Source: an uncultured bacterium (lineage in GTDB: Bacteria > Acidobacteriota > UBA890). Taken from it: a DNA stretch of 13,212 nucleotides. This document shows, piece by piece, positions 5,723 to 13,212 of the stretch (positions within the stretch are counted from its first letter, which is position 1; every line of letters begins with the position of its first letter). Below the pieces are notes generated by a model. The model was not told where the DNA came from. It saw nothing but the letters and a program-made list of their open reading frames with translations, and did no database searches. The stretch covers positions 1-13,212 of the forward strand of contig CALAKE010000110.1 in the NCBI GenBank assembly GCA_937922775.1, read 5' to 3'. The position numbers and the translations under genes were made by a program.

Positions 5723-8467
5723 ATGGATTGGCTGGCGGAGTCGTTCCGGCGGATTGCGGCATTGTGGCGCCGTGACCGCATCAGCAGCGACCTCGAGGAG
5801 GAGATGCAGTTCCACCTCGAGATGAAGGCGCAAGAGAATCGCGCCAGTGGGATGTCCGATGAAGAGGCGAAGCGTGCCGCCAGGCTGGATTTCGGCAATC
5901 CGACGTTGGCCCTCGAGGACAGCCGCGCCGCCTGGCGTTTTACCCTCATCGATAGGGTGATTCAGGACACCCGCTACGGAGTGAGGACGCTTGCCCGAAG
6001 CCCGGTGTTCACGGCGGCGGTGGTTCTGACGCTTGCCCTGGGAATCGGCGCCAACACGACCATCTTCACCCTGATCGACGCGGTGATGCTGCGCTCGCTG
6101 CCGGTCAAAGAGCCGCAGGATCTCTACGTCTTTGGAGCGAGTCTTTCGTCCGGAACGATGTACGCGGATGAATACGGGGAGCGCCATACCTCGCTGTACT
6201 CGTACCCGCTGTATCGGGATCTGCGTGACCACACAGAGGCGTTTTCCGACTTGGCGGCGATGTCCAGCTACGAGATCAACGCCTACGAGAGCCCTGGTGA
6301 CATGGCTCCAGGCGGTTCGACCAGTGCCGCTGAGGCGCGCCTGGTGACCGGGAACTTTTTCTCGCTGCTCGGCCTGGGTGCCGCGCACGGTCGCCTTCTG
6401 AACCCCCGAGACGACGAGACCCCCGGTGGGCACCCGGTGGTCGTCCTCTCGCACGGATATTGGGTACGTCGTTTCGGCGAAGACCCCGCGGCTGTCGGCC
6501 GCACGCTGAGGCTGAATGGCACGGAGTACGTCATCGTCGGAGTGGCAAGAGCCGGTTTCGACGGTGTTACCGCAGGCAGCGTGACCGACGTCTGGATCCC
6601 CATGGCCATGCAGTCGCAGCTCATTCGAGAGCCGTCGAGTCTGGATGATCGGGGCGTCATGTGGCTGCGCACCATCGGCCGCGTCAACGCAGAGATGACC
6701 CTGGAGCAGGCACAGGCGCGCACCACCCAGCTCTTTCACGACCTCTTGTTCGAAGAGGCCGGCAGCGAGGTCACGCCCGAGATCGAGGAAAATATTCTGC
6801 AGACGAATGTGGAGCTGGTCTCATTCGCCGGAGGATTCGGTGGTCTGCGTCAGAGCTCTTCCTCGCAACTCCTCCTACTGATGGCGGTTGTCGGGCTCGT
6901 CTTGCTGATCGCCTGTGCGAACGTCGGCAACCTGCTGTTAGCCAGGGCCTCGGCCCGGCAGAAGGAGATCTCGCTGCGTCTCGCCTTGGGATCAGGCCGT
7001 GCGCGCTTGCTGCAACAGATGCTCACCGAGAGCATGCTGCTGGCATCGCTCGGTGGCGTGGTGGGGTTGTTGATCGCCCGCTGGAGCGCCGACTTCTCGC
7101 TCATGCTGATCAGTTCCCGGCCCGACATCCCCTTGGAGCTGCGGTTCGACGCTCGGGTGCTGGGCTTCACCGTCTTGGTGACTGTGGTAACCGCTATCGC
7201 CTTCGGTCTGGCGCCAGCATGGCGGGCGGCCCGGGTCGATTTCATCTCGTCGCTCCGTGAGCAAGGCTCCGGGGCTTCGGCTCGGCGCGGGCGATGGAGC
7301 CTGCGCGAGACGCTCGTGGTATCGCAGGTAGCGGTTTCTCTGCTTCTGCTGATCGGCGCCGGCCTCTTTCTCCGCAGCGTCCAGAACCTTCGCGCTGAAG
7401 AGATCGGCTTCACGCCGGAGGGCGTGTTGCTCGTCGATGTCGATCCTCAGGGCGGCGGCCTCGCGGAGGAGCAACTCCTCGGGTTGTATGCGGAGGTCCT
7501 CGAACGCCTCGAGGCCATCCCTGAGGTCAAGTCTGCGAGCTTCTCCTACTACACCCCCTTCTCCGGCATCGGCTGGAGGACCGGCGCTTCGGTCGACGGC
7601 CATGAGCCGCAGTCGCCGGACGACCTGATGATCAGGATGAACGCGGTGACCGCGGACCACCTTGAAACGGTCGGAATCCCCCTGCTCGAGGGCCGGCCGA
7701 TACGGCCCGAGGACATCGAGGGAGCCCCACGTGTGGCGGTCGTCAACCAAGCTTTTGCCCGACACTTCTTCGGTAGTGAATCGGCGATTGGCAAACGCTT
7801 CGGTATCGACGGCAGCGATTCCGCGCGTGACATCCTGATCGTCGGGGTAGCCGCGGACATCAAGTACTACGACGTACGCGACGAGCCCCTGCGCTTCGTC
7901 TACTTTCCGGTCGCCCAGTTGGTCGACTACTTGGGCTCGATCGAGGTGCGTACCGACGGCGATGCGGCAGCGTTGGCGCCGGTCGTGCGCGCGGCGATCG
8001 CAGACGTGTCGAGACAACTGCCGATCCTGGGTACGCGGACGTTGACCGCGCAGGTGGAGAGGACGCTGCACCAGGACCGCTTGTTCAGCCGGCTGACCAG
8101 CCTTCTCGGCATGCTGGCGCTGCTTCTGGCGTCGATCGGGCTCTATGGAGTCCTGGCCTACAGCGTCGCACGTCGCACCGACGAAATCGGGGTGCGCATC
8201 GCGCTGGGCGCGGGGAAGAGGCAGGTACTGTGGATGATCCTCAAGGACGGGCTCCGCCTCGTGTTCTTGGGTGTCTTTTTCGGAATCCCCGCGGCGATTG
8301 CGGCCGGACAGCTTACGTCGAGTCTCTTGTACGGCCTAGAGCCGACCGACCCCGTTACAATCCTCGTCGCAACGCTGTCTTTGACCGCCGTCGCGGCCTT
8401 CGCCGGGTTCCTGCCCGCGTGGCGCGCCGCCCGCCTCGATCCGGTTGTGGCGTTACACCGGAGCTAG
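5723..8467 (+). CDS. ADOP-type FtsX/MacB ABC transporter permease
   Basis: This is a 914-residue inner-membrane permease with two MacB/FtsX modules in tandem, the architecture known as ADOP (acidobacterial duplicated orphan permease). A soluble prefix contains DLEEEMQFHLEMKAQENRAS and a helical EEAKRAARLDFGN segment. Module 1 has its first helix in SPVFTAAVVLTLALGIGAN, a periplasmic MacB_PCD domain, then three helices including LLLLMAVVGLVLLIACANVG with NLLLARASARQKEISLRLALG. Module 2 repeats this: ETLVVSQVAVSLLLLIGAG, a periplasmic domain, then MLALLLASIGLYGVLAYSVA with RRTDEIGVRIALGAGKRQV and a C-terminal FLPAWRAARLDPVVALHRS. MacB-like proteins transmit ATP-driven conformational change to the periplasm or act in export; the ATPase for this subfamily is usually encoded elsewhere and none is present here. 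GGAGG at 5712-5716 supports the ATG. The gene is cotranscribed with padR. Substrate is unknown. Confidence 0.93.
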   Translation: MDWLAESFRRIAALWRRDRISSDLEEEMQFHLEMKAQENRASGMSDEEAKRAARLDFGNPTLALEDSRAAWRFTLIDRVIQDTRYGVRTLARSPVFTAAVVLTLALGIGANTTIFTLIDAVMLRSLPVKEPQDLYVFGASLSSGTMYADEYGERHTSLYSYPLYRDLRDHTEAFSDLAAMSSYEINAYESPGDMAPGGSTSAAEARLVTGNFFSLLGLGAAHGRLLNPRDDETPGGHPVVVLSHGYWVRRFGEDPAAVGRTLRLNGTEYVIVGVARAGFDGVTAGSVTDVWIPMAMQSQLIREPSSLDDRGVMWLRTIGRVNAEMTLEQAQARTTQLFHDLLFEEAGSEVTPEIEENILQTNVELVSFAGGFGGLRQSSSSQLLLLMAVVGLVLLIACANVGNLLLARASARQKEISLRLALGSGRARLLQQMLTESMLLASLGGVVGLLIARWSADFSLMLISSRPDIPLELRFDARVLGFTVLVTVVTAIAFGLAPAWRAARVDFISSLREQGSGASARRGRWSLRETLVVSQVAVSLLLLIGAGLFLRSVQNLRAEEIGFTPEGVLLVDVDPQGGGLAEEQLLGLYAEVLERLEAIPEVKSASFSYYTPFSGIGWRTGASVDGHEPQSPDDLMIRMNAVTADHLETVGIPLLEGRPIRPEDIEGAPRVAVVNQAFARHFFGSESAIGKRFGIDGSDSARDILIVGVAADIKYYDVRDEPLRFVYFPVAQLVDYLGSIEVRTDGDAAALAPVVRAAIADVSRQLPILGTRTLTAQVERTLHQDRLFSRLTSLLGMLALLLASIGLYGVLAYSVARRTDEIGVRIALGAGKRQVLWMILKDGLRLVFLGVFFGIPAAIAAGQLTSSLLYGLEPTDPVTILVATLSLTAVAAFAGFLPAWRAARLDPVVALHRS

Positions 8468-8515
8468 GGGCGGCCGCTACGGAGCGCGCCGGTATCGTTC
8501 GAGACAGCCACACCG

Positions 8516-8540
8516 CGGACCGCGCGCCGCGCACGGTCCG
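8516..8540 (+). terminator. GC-rich hairpin downstream of the permease gene
   Basis: CGGACCG (8516-8522) and CGGTCCG (8534-8540) form a 7-bp perfect GC stem with an 11-nt loop, 49 bp after the permease stop. No T-run follows, so it is not a classic intrinsic terminator; it could be a transcript-end or RNA-stabilising structure. Confidence 0.3.
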
Positions 8541-8609
8541 GCTCGCGCGGCCCCAGAGTCCCGCACGGGCCTCCATGGGATATCGAGGCGAGTGTTATCG
8601 TGTGTCGAC

Positions 8610-8621
8610 TCGAGATCTCGA
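8610..8621. promoter_or_regulatory. 12-bp perfect palindrome upstream of the small Cys-rich gene
   Basis: TCGAGATCTCGA is a perfect palindrome ending 5 bp before the GGAG ribosome binding site (8627-8630) of the small gene. It could be an operator or an mRNA structure affecting access to the ribosome binding site. A chance occurrence is possible. Confidence 0.3.
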
Positions 8622-8638
8622 CTCACGGAGTACTTGGT

Positions 8639-8848
8639 ATGCCCCTTGATGAATGCTGCCGGAAAGAGGCCCAGGCCAGCCTACGTCGAAACCATGACAT
8701 CGCCACCTGCGACGGCTGTGGCGGCCTACTGATTGCCTACACCGACAAAGAGACGTTTGATCTCACGGTGCAGGAAATGGAATCCCAGGGTGCGACATTC
8801 GCCACAGGTCGCATCGAGTCCCTCCATGTGGTTGCCAAGGCGCGCTAG
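8639..8848 (+). CDS. Small Cys-rich protein with CDGCG motif
   Basis: This is a 69-residue hypothetical cytosolic protein. ATG at 8639 is preceded by GGAG with an 8-nt spacer, which favours it over the in-frame ATG at 8600 that has no ribosome binding site. The N-terminus MPLDECCRKEAQASLRRNH has adjacent Cys6 and Cys7, followed by IATCDGCGGLLIAY with Cys24-x-x-Cys27. The four cysteines, with His19 nearby, could form a zinc or other metal site or a redox centre. The rest (DKETFDLTVQEMESQGATF, then TGRIESLHVVAKAR) is a short mixed alpha/beta stretch without signal peptide or membrane helix. I do not recognise a named family. It stands between the permease and the amidohydrolase with 171- and 106-bp gaps, so it is probably an independent unit. 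Confidence 0.65.
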   Translation: MPLDECCRKEAQASLRRNHDIATCDGCGGLLIAYTDKETFDLTVQEMESQGATFATGRIESLHVVAKAR

Positions 8849-8954
8849 GCTCGCGTTCTCGAACGTGGCCCCCGGAGCGAACGCCCGAAGCCATGTCGAC
8901 GCGGGTGGACAAGACGACCTGACAAGATGAGCCGAGAGAACCGGAGAAACCCTG

Positions 8955-10478
8955 ATGCGCTTTCGTAGAAGAGCCCTGTGGAGCGCGGTGCTGGCCATTC
9001 TGATTCTGACCGTCGCTGCGCGGCAGCCCGTCGAGGGGGTGGCCCAAGAAGCCTCCGGAATCCTCCTGCGCGATGTCTTGATCGTCGATGGAACGGGAAC
9101 GCTCCCCTACCCCGGTGAACTGCTGATCGTAGGCGATGAGATTGCTGCGGTGGGACCAGCCGGCAGCCTCGACGTCACGGGTGACGTTCATATCGAGAAC
9201 CTCTCGGGGCTGATGCTGGCGCCGGGTTTCATCGATATTCATAACCACTCCGATAACGGGATACTGAACCAGCCTTCGGCAGAGGCGCTCATCTCCCAAG
9301 GCGAAACGACCATCATTGTCGGCCCCGATGGCGGCTCCGCTTGGCCGATCGCCGACTACCTGAATCGAATCGAATCGACACGACCGGCGGTGAACGTCGG
9401 CACCCTGGTGGGCCATGGCACCGTTCGCCGCGCTGTCATGGGTGACGACTATCGCCGCACCGCAACTCCCGCGGAGGTGCAGGCCATGGCTACGCGAGTC
9501 GATCGTGGCATGCGCGAGGGAGCTTTCGGTCTTTCCACCGGTCTCGAGTACGACCCCGGCTTCTATTCCGACACCGAGGAGCTCATCGAGCTTTCCAAAG
9601 TGGCTGCGGCACACGGCGGCTTCTACATGTCGCACATGCGCGACGAGGAAGAGGGCGTCATGGATGCCATCGCCGAGGCCATCCAAATCGGCCGGGAGGC
9701 CAACCTGCCAATTCAGATCTCCCACATCAAAATGGGCAACGCCAGCGTTTGGGGCGGCGCTGCCAAGGCCTTGGAGATGATCCGCCAGGCTCGTGCAACC
9801 GGCGTTGACGTCTTCGCGGACTGGTATCCGTATCAGGCGTGGGCTTCTTCACTGAACATCGTGGTGCGCTCACGCCGCTTCACCGACCCGGAGGAGGTAG
9901 CCGCCGGACTCGAGGCCATGGGTGGCGCCGATCGCCTGCAGATCACCAACTATCCACCCGATCGCTCCGTCGAGGGCAAACGGCTCCTGGAGATCGCCCA
10001 GAGTAAAGACCTGACGCCGGTGGAGATGTACATCCAGATGATGCGTGCCGGCGGTGCCAGCGTGATCGGCCACACGATGGACAAGGGCGATGTCGACACG
10101 TTCGCCGCGAGTCCTCTCGTGATGGTGGCGAGCGACGGCGGTATCGGCAGCGCGCATCCGCGCGGCGCTGGCACATTCAGTCGCATGCTCGGACACTATG
10201 TGCGCGAAGAAGGCATCCTCCCTGTCGAGCGCGCCGTCTACAAGATGACCTCGCTGCCGGCCCGGCGCTTGGGACTAACGGACCGTGGTCGTATCGTGGC
10301 CGGCGCAAAGGCCGACCTGGTGGCCTTCGACATGGCGACCGTCAGCGACTCGAGCACCTTCGAGGAATCGAGCCTGCTTTCGGTGGGAATCGAGCGCGTC
10401 TGGGTAAACGGACAGCTCGTCTGGAGCGAAGGCGCGGCTACCGGCACCCGCCCCGGCCGCCCCCTCCGGCCCCGCTAA
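8955..10478 (+). CDS. Exported D-aminoacylase-like amidohydrolase
   Basis: This is a 507-residue member of the amidohydrolase superfamily closest to N-acyl-D-amino-acid deacylases, metal enzymes that remove the acyl group from N-acyl-D-amino acids. A signal peptide is present (MRFRRRALWSAVLAILILT, cleavage probably near residue 30), so it likely acts in the periplasm. The metal motif IDIHNHSD gives His96 and His98; YMSHMRDEEEG gives His227; QISHIKMG gives His257; VASDGG supplies the catalytic Asp394. GHGTVRRAVMG and GLSTGLEYDPG are typical subfamily blocks, and the C-terminus (GRIVAGAKADLVAFD) returns to the composite beta domain. The position of the metal-bridging Cys of the Alcaligenes enzyme (Cys96) appears to be Asp125 in VGPDGGS, so the exact substrate is uncertain; a dipeptidase or other D-amino acid derivative hydrolase is possible. 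GGAG lies 8 nt before the ATG. The stop overlaps the convergent gene. Confidence 0.88.
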   Translation: MRFRRRALWSAVLAILILTVAARQPVEGVAQEASGILLRDVLIVDGTGTLPYPGELLIVGDEIAAVGPAGSLDVTGDVHIENLSGLMLAPGFIDIHNHSDNGILNQPSAEALISQGETTIIVGPDGGSAWPIADYLNRIESTRPAVNVGTLVGHGTVRRAVMGDDYRRTATPAEVQAMATRVDRGMREGAFGLSTGLEYDPGFYSDTEELIELSKVAAAHGGFYMSHMRDEEEGVMDAIAEAIQIGREANLPIQISHIKMGNASVWGGAAKALEMIRQARATGVDVFADWYPYQAWASSLNIVVRSRRFTDPEEVAAGLEAMGGADRLQITNYPPDRSVEGKRLLEIAQSKDLTPVEMYIQMMRAGGASVIGHTMDKGDVDTFAASPLVMVASDGGIGSAHPRGAGTFSRMLGHYVREEGILPVERAVYKMTSLPARRLGLTDRGRIVAGAKADLVAFDMATVSDSSTFEESSLLSVGIERVWVNGQLVWSEGAATGTRPGRPLRPR

Positions 10479-11137
10479 TGCATTGAACCGAGCTCATCGA
10501 GCGAATCCAGAGTCGCCATCTCCATCAGCGAGATCATCAGACGATTGCGGTCCTCGACACGCGTGGCCTCGAGCAAGACCTGCTTTTCCCCTGCATCGAA
10601 GGGACACGACATCACCAGTGAGTTGACCAACAATGTGTCGTCGCTGGTTTCGAGCGTGTCCCAGTCAGTATCGAGCCCGCGTACGTCGAAGTAGGCACGG
10701 AGGATTTCGAACAGGTAGTCGCGGTCGATGTCGCCTCCGCCGAGGTCCTCGAGGTCGCCGCGATAGGGGTTCCAATCCGCCCGCACCTGCCGGAACGGCG
10801 TGTCGACCTGCAGCTCCTCTTCCACGTTGAAGCGGCACAGGCCCGTGAGGATCAGCAAGATTCTACCGTCGTCCGTTTCGCTGAACGAGCTGATTCTCCC
10901 CGCACAGCCCGTCAGGTGGATCTCCGGGGTAGGGTCATCAGTACCCGCGTCGATGGGTTGAATCATGCCGATGATCCGGCCGGCCTTCAGGGCTGCTTCC
11001 GTCATGGCGAGATAGCGCGGCTCGAAGACGTTTAGCGGGAGCCGGCAGCGCGGTAGCAGAATAGTCCCGGGCAAGGGAAAGATCGGCAACACATCTGGAA
11101 GATCATCGAACGTTGGCGCGAACGGGTCACTACTCAT
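10475..11137 (-). CDS. LON substrate-binding domain protein
   Basis: This is a 220-residue stand-alone LON N-terminal (substrate-binding) domain protein, lacking the AAA and protease domains of Lon. The start of the domain is canonical: VLPIFPLPGTILLPRCRLPL then NVFEPRYLAM. It continues with IGMIQP, a beta core containing GCAGRISSFSETDDGRILLI and LTGLCRFNV, and a helical C-terminal half with YLFEILRAYFDVRGLDTDW, SLVMSCPFDAGEKQVLLEA and a final LISLMEMATL. Such proteins are widespread and probably bind unfolded or specific protein substrates, but their role is not defined. No clear Shine-Dalgarno precedes ATG at 11137. It faces the amidohydrolase tail to tail and is divergent from nifJ. Confidence 0.9.
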   Translation of the reverse strand: MSSDPFAPTFDDLPDVLPIFPLPGTILLPRCRLPLNVFEPRYLAMTEAALKAGRIIGMIQPIDAGTDDPTPEIHLTGCAGRISSFSETDDGRILLILTGLCRFNVEEELQVDTPFRQVRADWNPYRGDLEDLGGGDIDRDYLFEILRAYFDVRGLDTDWDTLETSDDTLLVNSLVMSCPFDAGEKQVLLEATRVEDRNRLMISLMEMATLDSLDELGSMH

Positions 11138-11329
11138 GGAAAGGTCTCAAAGGCTCGTGTGGGGGATCGTTCCGTAGCTTCCAAGATAGCACCCTGGACG
11201 CTCTAGCGGTGCCCAGGCTCGGCGCACGGATGCTTCCGCGTCCAGAGCTTGAGGCCGCCTGATCCGGCCAGCAGCGCGCTCTCCCGCTTCGAAGGTCTCC
11301 AATATGCGCCCGGCGGGCCAGACGGCGAA

Positions 11330-11358
11330 TTTACAGGACCTACATATCCGATTATCAT
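11330..11358 (+). promoter_or_regulatory. Sigma70-type promoter for nifJ
   Basis: TTTACA (11330-11335) and TATCAT (11353-11358) are separated by exactly 17 bp, a near-consensus housekeeping promoter in an otherwise GC-rich region. Transcription would start near 11365, giving a leader of about 135 nt before nifJ. A dyad GACA-AC-TGTC (11367-11376) overlaps the predicted start and could bind a repressor. Confidence 0.6.
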
Positions 11359-11424
11359 CTAGGGATGACAACTGTCCCGTCGTTAGAGCAGCCCACGGAG
11401 ACAGCGACTTCCTGAGCACGACCC

Positions 11425-11444
11425 CCATCCTTCCGAAAGGATGG
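11425..11444 (+). promoter_or_regulatory. Stem-loop in the nifJ leader
   Basis: CCATCCTT (11425-11432) and AAGGATGG (11437-11444) form a perfect 8-bp stem with a 4-nt loop (CCGA), lying about 45 nt upstream of the ribosome binding site. No T-run follows, so it is not an intrinsic terminator as it stands. It could stabilise the leader RNA or bind a regulator. I do not recognise a riboswitch family. Confidence 0.4.
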
Positions 11445-11500
11445 ACTCGACTGAACGAATCTAGGCTGAGGCGATTGCCCTATCAGCCGGAGGCATTCCC

Positions 11501-13212
11501 ATGACGGAACGAAGAATAGTCACCGTCGACGGTAACGAAGCCACCGCATCAGTGGCCTTCCGCGCCAGCGAGGTCATTGCCATCTACCCGATCACTCCCT
11601 CCACCCCCATGGGTGAGCTATCGGACGAATGGTCCGCCAAGGGCGGGCTGAATATCTGGGGCTCGGCGCCCCGGGTTACCGAGATGCAGGCCGAGGGCGG
11701 GGCCGCGGGAGCGGTGCATGGCTCGCTGCAGGGTGGCGCCCTCACGACGACCTTTACGGCATCCCAGGGTCTCTTGTTGATGCTCCCCAACTTGTTCAAG
11801 ATCGCCGGGGAGCTAACCTCGTACGCGATGCACGTGTCGGCACGCACAGTGGCCACGCATGCGCTATCGATCTTCGGCGACCATTCCGACGTCATGGCGT
11901 GCCGGCAGACCGGCTTCGGCCTGCTGGCCTCGGGACCGGTGCAAGAGGCTCACGACATGGCCTGCATCGCCACAGCCTCGACACTGCGCGCCCGCGTTCC
12001 CTTCCTGCACTTCTTCGACGGCTTCCGCATCTCGCACGAGATCGCCAAGATCGAGGAGCTCACTGACGACGACCTGCGCGCCATGATCGATGACGATCTG
12101 GTGGCTGCTCATCGCCAGCGCGCACTCACTCCTGATCGCCCCGTGATCCGCGGAACGGCGCAGAACCCCGACCACTTCTTCCAGTCGCGCGAAGCCATCA
12201 ACCCGTTCTACGAAGCTTGCCCGGGCATCGTTCAGGATGTCATGGACAAGTTCGGCGACCTCACGGGCCGGCAGTACAAGCTGTTCGACTACTACGGTCA
12301 CCCCGAGGCAGAGCGCGTCATGGTGATCATGTGCTCGGGAGCTGAGACAGCCCACGCAACGGTGAACCATATGGTCGAGCAGGGCGAGAAGGTCGGCGTC
12401 GTGAAAGTGCGCCTCTATCGCCCATTCTCGGTCGAGCATTTCGTCGGCTGCCTCCCTTCGACGGTCAAGTCCATCGCCGTCATGGACCGCACCAAGGAAG
12501 CGGGCGCCATCGGAGAGCCTCTTTACCTGGATATCGTCTCGGCATTGCGCGAGGCTACGGTTGCGGGCACCAGTCAGCTGGCAGTGGAGCCGGTCGTCAC
12601 TGGTGGTCGTTATGGCCTGAGCTCGAAAGAGTTCACTCCCGCCATGGTGAAGGCGGTCTTCGACAACATCGCGAGCGACTCTCCGAAGAACCACTTCACG
12701 GTGGGTATCAACGACGATGTCTCCAACACGTCGCTCGACTACGACCCATCGTTCGACATCGAGTCGGATGACGTAGTCCGCGGCGTCTTCTTCGGTCTCG
12801 GCGCCGACGGCACGGTGGGAGCCAACAAGAACTCCATCAAGATCATCGGTGAGGAAACCGAGAACTGGGCGCAGGGCTACTTTGTCTACGACTCCAAGAA
12901 GTCGGGGGCGATCACGATCTCGCACCTGCGCTTCGGCCCGGAGAACATTCGCTCGACCTACCTCATCAAAAAGGCGAGCTTCGTGGCGTGCCATCAGTTC
13001 CAGTTCCTCGACCGCTACGACGTTCTCGAGTACGCGCAGGAGGGCGCGGTGTTCCTGCTAAATGCCCCCTACCCGAAGGACGAGGTATGGGACCACCTGC
13101 CAGTCGAGGTGCAGAAGCAGATCATCGCGAAGAACCTCGATTTCTACGTCATCGACGGCTATGAGGTGGCCAAAGAGGTCGGCATGGGCCGGCGCATCAA
13201 CACCATCATGCA
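11501..13212 (+). CDS. nifJ: Pyruvate:ferredoxin (flavodoxin) oxidoreductase, N-terminal half
   Basis: This is the first ~570 residues of a homodimer-type PFOR (usual length about 1,170-1,200), cut by the window end. The enzyme oxidatively decarboxylates pyruvate to acetyl-CoA, reducing ferredoxin or flavodoxin, using thiamine diphosphate and three 4Fe-4S clusters. Domain I (about 1-250) has YPITPSTPMGE with Thr32, VTEMQAEGGAAGAVHG with Glu65, and SARTVATHALSIFGDHSDVM with Arg115; these match the Thr31, Glu64 and Arg114 of the Desulfovibrio africanus enzyme with a one-residue offset. Domain II (about 260-410) includes VMVIMCSGAETAHATVNHM and GVVKVRLYRPFSVEHFVGCL. Domain III begins around the GINDDVSNTSL segment and includes FGLGADGTVGANKNSIKIIG. 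The cluster and thiamine domains lie beyond the edge. GGAGG 6 nt before ATG and a good promoter support the start. No frameshift or stop is seen in the visible part. Confidence 0.95.
   Translation, partial: MTERRIVTVDGNEATASVAFRASEVIAIYPITPSTPMGELSDEWSAKGGLNIWGSAPRVTEMQAEGGAAGAVHGSLQGGALTTTFTASQGLLLMLPNLFKIAGELTSYAMHVSARTVATHALSIFGDHSDVMACRQTGFGLLASGPVQEAHDMACIATASTLRARVPFLHFFDGFRISHEIAKIEELTDDDLRAMIDDDLVAAHRQRALTPDRPVIRGTAQNPDHFFQSREAINPFYEACPGIVQDVMDKFGDLTGRQYKLFDYYGHPEAERVMVIMCSGAETAHATVNHMVEQGEKVGVVKVRLYRPFSVEHFVGCLPSTVKSIAVMDRTKEAGAIGEPLYLDIVSALREATVAGTSQLAVEPVVTGGRYGLSSKEFTPAMVKAVFDNIASDSPKNHFTVGINDDVSNTSLDYDPSFDIESDDVVRGVFFGLGADGTVGANKNSIKIIGEETENWAQGYFVYDSKKSGAITISHLRFGPENIRSTYLIKKASFVACHQFQFLDRYDVLEYAQEGAVFLLNAPYPKDEVWDHLPVEVQKQIIAKNLDFYVIDGYEVAKEVGMGRRINTIM

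Larger units (their letters stand above)
11138..11500. other. Non-coding region between the LON-domain gene and nifJ
   Basis: This 363-bp gap contains the nifJ promoter (11330-11358), a small dyad at the predicted transcription start, a leader hairpin (11425-11444) and the nifJ ribosome binding site (GGAGG at 11490). The left 190 bp, presumably upstream of the LON-domain gene on the minus strand, shows no promoter I would defend. A 93-codon minus-strand open frame (11147-11428) has no family character or ribosome binding site and is not called. Confidence 0.6.

Noticed and set aside
5519..6739. Minus-strand open frame of 406 codons opposite padR and the permease
   Set aside because: His/Arg-rich low-information protein antisense to two well-recognised genes; no ribosome binding site or family signature.
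8468..8638. Possible extra gene or mobile-element end between permease and small protein
   Set aside because: The region is short and GC-rich, with only a hairpin and a palindrome; no terminal inverted repeats, target duplication or transposase are seen.
11864..12994. Minus-strand open frame of 376 codons opposite nifJ
   Set aside because: Complementary-strand artefact of a clearly identified coding sequence; rich in Arg, Asp and Val with no domain.

Overview
The window is GC-rich, densely coded bacterial chromosome with no IS, tRNA, rRNA or CRISPR. The strongest lineage clue is a PadR regulator next to a 914-residue double-module FtsX/MacB permease of the ADOP type. That pair is typical of Acidobacteriota and also occurs in Gemmatimonadota and some environmental Proteobacteria. 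The DUF547, DUF4405 and LON-domain proteins fit the same broad group, so phylum assignment remains an inference.

Layout from left to right: (1) the 3' end of a DUF4405 cytochrome-b-like membrane protein (+). (2) A DUF547 lipoprotein (+). (3) A minus-strand block, read right to left: a TolB-like beta-propeller export protein (5149-4148), then two tandem paralogous exported proteins of unknown family (4040-3027 and 3023-1866). The two paralogues are separated only by one in-frame stop, one codon and a TTG start. (4) Divergent from that block, a PadR regulator and the ADOP permease (+). The 213-bp divergent gap carries dyad symmetries and a triple 22-bp direct repeat that duplicates the padR translation-initiation region in three reading frames. 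(5) A 69-residue Cys-rich small protein (+). (6) An exported D-aminoacylase-like amidohydrolase (+), overlapping tail to tail by 4 bp with (7) a LON substrate-binding-domain protein (-). (8) After a 363-bp non-coding region with a well-formed sigma70-type promoter and a strong leader hairpin, the first ~570 codons of nifJ, pyruvate:ferredoxin/flavodoxin oxidoreductase, cut by the window end.

Functionally, the middle block looks like an envelope or secreted module: propeller plus paralogue pair, facing a PadR-controlled permease. Co-regulation is suggested only by the shared intergenic region. The right part is peptide or cell-wall-derived amino acid salvage (amidohydrolase) and central carbon metabolism (NifJ). 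The most unusual observations are the triplicated initiation region, the in-frame junction of the two paralogues, and the loss of the metal-ligand cysteine in the amidohydrolase.
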